Below are positions 62,366 to 64,000 of a stretch of 64,000 bases of DNA, piece by piece. The stretch lies in contig OX465583.1 in assembly GCA_950022655.1 (NCBI GenBank), positions 70,567,152-70,631,151 of the forward strand, given 5' to 3'. Position 1 is the first letter of the stretch; each line of letters opens with the position of its first letter. A program made the translations under genes and the position numbers. The notes beneath the pieces are model-generated. The model saw only the letters and a list, made by a program, of their open reading frames with translations, made no database searches and had not been told where the DNA came from. Source of the stretch: Alentia gelatinosa (lineage: Eukaryota; Annelida; Polychaeta; Phyllodocida; Polynoidae).

Positions 62366-62740
62366 ACTGGGGGTTGAATAACTTGCTTATACTGCCCTAT
62401 GTTGACGTTTACTACCCAAGGTTGACATTTTGACCAATCAGATTGTCTCTTACAAAATCCATATGAAAAGTGCAGTGGGGAGAAAACTGTCAAGTTTCTC
62501 GATAAGGTTGGATCTGGCTTCAAATTTGATGGTTGGTAAGCAAATAACGCTAATTATCGTTATCAAACCACATTTGAAGGTATATAGGAATAGGGAAACC
62601 AAGTTTCCGGAGAGAGAAAGTCAAAGTAACTCGGTAAGGCTTGTAAAAATTACTGCCCGCGACCAAAGCCTTGGACAGTAGTTTTTCCGAGCCTTACCTC
62701 GTAACTTAGACTTTCTCTCACCAGAACATAGTTTCCCTCT
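62340..62740. mobile_element. Family U repeat, copy 3
   Basis: TATTCCTGTATACACGCTAC, GACCAATCAGATTGTCTCTT, AAATTTGATGGTTGGTAAGC, hairpin GTAAAAATTACTGCCCGCGA / CAGTAGTTTTTCCGAGCCTT. Confidence 0.8.
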
Positions 62741-62884
62741 AATATACATTAATGTCATATCTGTACAGTAAGTTTACTGCTAAATAAATTGTGTGTTATT
62801 CATAGTAATAACGATATAATACCTCACATACTAAGAAAGAAATCGTTGAGTGTTTGCTCTGTCCATCAATTATTTTTCGGATTA

Positions 62885-62990
62885 TATCTTAACCTGGACA
62901 TATTTATCTGTATATATCCCCAATCGAGTATGAGTTACCGTACTTGCAAGCCTGGTGAGCCTATGGAAGTTCATTCATCAGGCTAAGATA
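62885..62990. mobile_element. Solo second hairpin, subfamily B1
   Basis: TATCTTAACCTGGACATATT, GAGTATGAGTTACCGTACTT, GCAAGCCTGG, ATCAGGCTAAGATAAA. Confidence 0.75.
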
Positions 62991-63019
62991 AATGGTAAAA
63001 TTATGCCCATGACATACTA

Positions 63020-63315
63020 ATGAAGAAACCAACAAGGTTTGCTGAAAGTTGTTGTTCTCCATGAGTTTGGTGCAGGGTGAATTGAATGAGGCAAGAGCCA
63101 AGTGAATAAGACATTGCTTTCAAATGAGTTGGAGAACAATAACTATGACCAAAACGAGTTGCTTTCTGTATTCATCTCACTCCTGTGTGCATTAAAAGTA
63201 TGGATATTGCACAGTATATAGACCATAGAGAACGGACTGCAATACTTGTAGGGGCATTGAGAACGAGTTCCCAATGTTAAGCCTATGGGACAAAAATACC
63301 AGAGGTGAGATAAAT
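63020..63315 (+). mobile_element. Two-hairpin foldback, subfamily B3
   Basis: GAAGAAACCAACAAGG, GTTGTTCTCCATGAGTTTGG, core GAGGCAAGAGCCAAGTGAAT, TTGGAGAACAATAACTATGA, TCATCTCACTCCTGTGTGC, CCAGAGGTGAGATAAATAC. Confidence 0.85.
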
Positions 63316-63340
63316 ACAATTGTTAAGAAAGATATTAATT

Positions 63341-63595
63341 AGTGTTTGGTCCCCGTTCTCCATCGAGTTTGGAGCGCACAGTAATATAAACGAGGCGATA
63401 GCCGAGTGAATATTCTGAAGTGCTCCAAACAAGATGATGAACAAGAACTCAGACCAAACATAAATACATTTCTGATTTTATCTGAGCCTGGAAATATGTT
63501 TATCACCTATTGAGTAGGAGTCACCGTACTCGCAAGCCTGTTGAGTATGCGTTCTTCATGCTTAAGCCTATGTAAGTTTATACCAGGCTAAGATT
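63341..63595. mobile_element. Two-hairpin foldback, subfamily B1
   Basis: GTGTTTGGTCC, GAGTTTGGAGCGCACAG, core AACGAGGCGATAGCCGAGTG, GTGCTCCAAAC, TCAGACCAAACAT, then TTATCTGAGCCTGG to TATACCAGGCTAAGAT. Confidence 0.87.
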
Positions 63596-63599
63596 AAAA

Positions 63600-63968
63600 A
63601 AAACATCCTCTAATATCCACAGGAAATTAAACTTAAGCATCAGAGAGGCAGGATCCTAGCGGTATAGTTACAAGGCCGCTTTCCACACAGCCCACCGGCA
63701 TTGAGGACCACTCAGAGAGTGTATATTAGATACGTCCGAAGGGAAGCCTGTAGCAAAGGGCATGGTCTCAATGGTAGTCTGTCCTTAAAAGAGTCCACAT
63801 ACAAAGGCAATACTGTCTCTCCCCAACAGCACAGGCCGCAGAGGGAGGAGAGAAGGAGGGTTTTTTGCAGTGTAAACTTCTGGTGTTCATGTGCATGTTG
63901 CTATGCGCCATCCACCAGACTTTAATTGCCCTGGAGTGTCTATAGGTCAGGAAGGCATATTAGGGACT
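63600..63968. other. Unassigned sequence
   Basis: Slightly GC-richer. A 74-codon plus frame at 63701-63925 has no supporting features. Confidence 0.35.
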
Positions 63969-64000
63969 ATCGTAAAACTGGATGAGTTTTAATCTTAGCC
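63969..64000. mobile_element. Start of a B5 foldback, cut by the window end
   Basis: CTATCGTAAAACTGGATGAG followed by TTTTAATCTTAGCC, matching the start of 21272-21575. Confidence 0.65.

Overview
This window looks like intergenic and intronic DNA from an invertebrate animal genome. It is AT-rich, with almost no long open frames and no ribosomal-binding-site or operon structure. It contains tRNA-derived SINEs with a polymerase III promoter head, TTAGGG-type repeat tracts, TA microsatellites and very many short non-autonomous DNA transposons (MITEs and foldbacks). The SINE tail (a GGACGTTAAA-type motif) and the overall style suggest a marine invertebrate, possibly a lophotrochozoan or mollusc. 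That assignment is inference only.

No complete protein-coding gene can be supported. I list short candidate coding exons, each an open frame joined to a good splice signal. On the minus strand these are 8092-8308, 11772-11845, 13137-13251, 22212-22408, 36620-36687, 55386-55601 and 57329-57450. On the plus strand they are 7358-7438, 9141-9468, 25628-25770, 30048-30206, 35496-35625, 39410-39452 and 39840-39942. The best are 25628-25770 (natural codon use, stop, AATAAA downstream), 22212-22408, 55386-55601 and the phase-compatible pair 39410-39452 / 39840-39942. I recognise none of the proteins.

Layout: 1-841 is a 42-bp tandem array. 1.9-5.5 kb holds foldback elements and an inverted-repeat-linked minisatellite. 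5.8-6.6 kb is an element enclosing telomere-like repeats. 6.9-8.3 kb is GC-richer with possible exons. 8.7-14.8 kb mixes foldbacks, a nested hAT-like MITE and minisatellites. 15.8-16.6 kb is a satellite with a 159-bp higher-order unit. 17-22 kb is dense in MITEs. 23.3-25.55 kb is a 2.3-kb element built from 70-bp repeats. 25.6-43 kb is a patchwork of MITEs, SINEs and small candidate exons. 43.4-44.0 kb is a second copy of the 23-kb family. 45-51.6 kb is MITEs, a SINE and expanded microsatellites. 51.67-52.53 kb is one 858-bp palindrome. 52.5-64 kb is a further patchwork ending in the start of another foldback.

The most distinctive observation is a superfamily of two-hairpin foldback elements, roughly 20 copies in several sequence-diverged subfamilies. 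One hairpin carries a short central core related to GAGGCGAAGCCGAGTGAA. The other is bounded by TATCTCACCCCTGG or TATCTTAGCCTGG and their complements. The arms differ completely between subfamilies while the core and the architecture persist. Several elements are nested in one another, which gives a relative insertion history.
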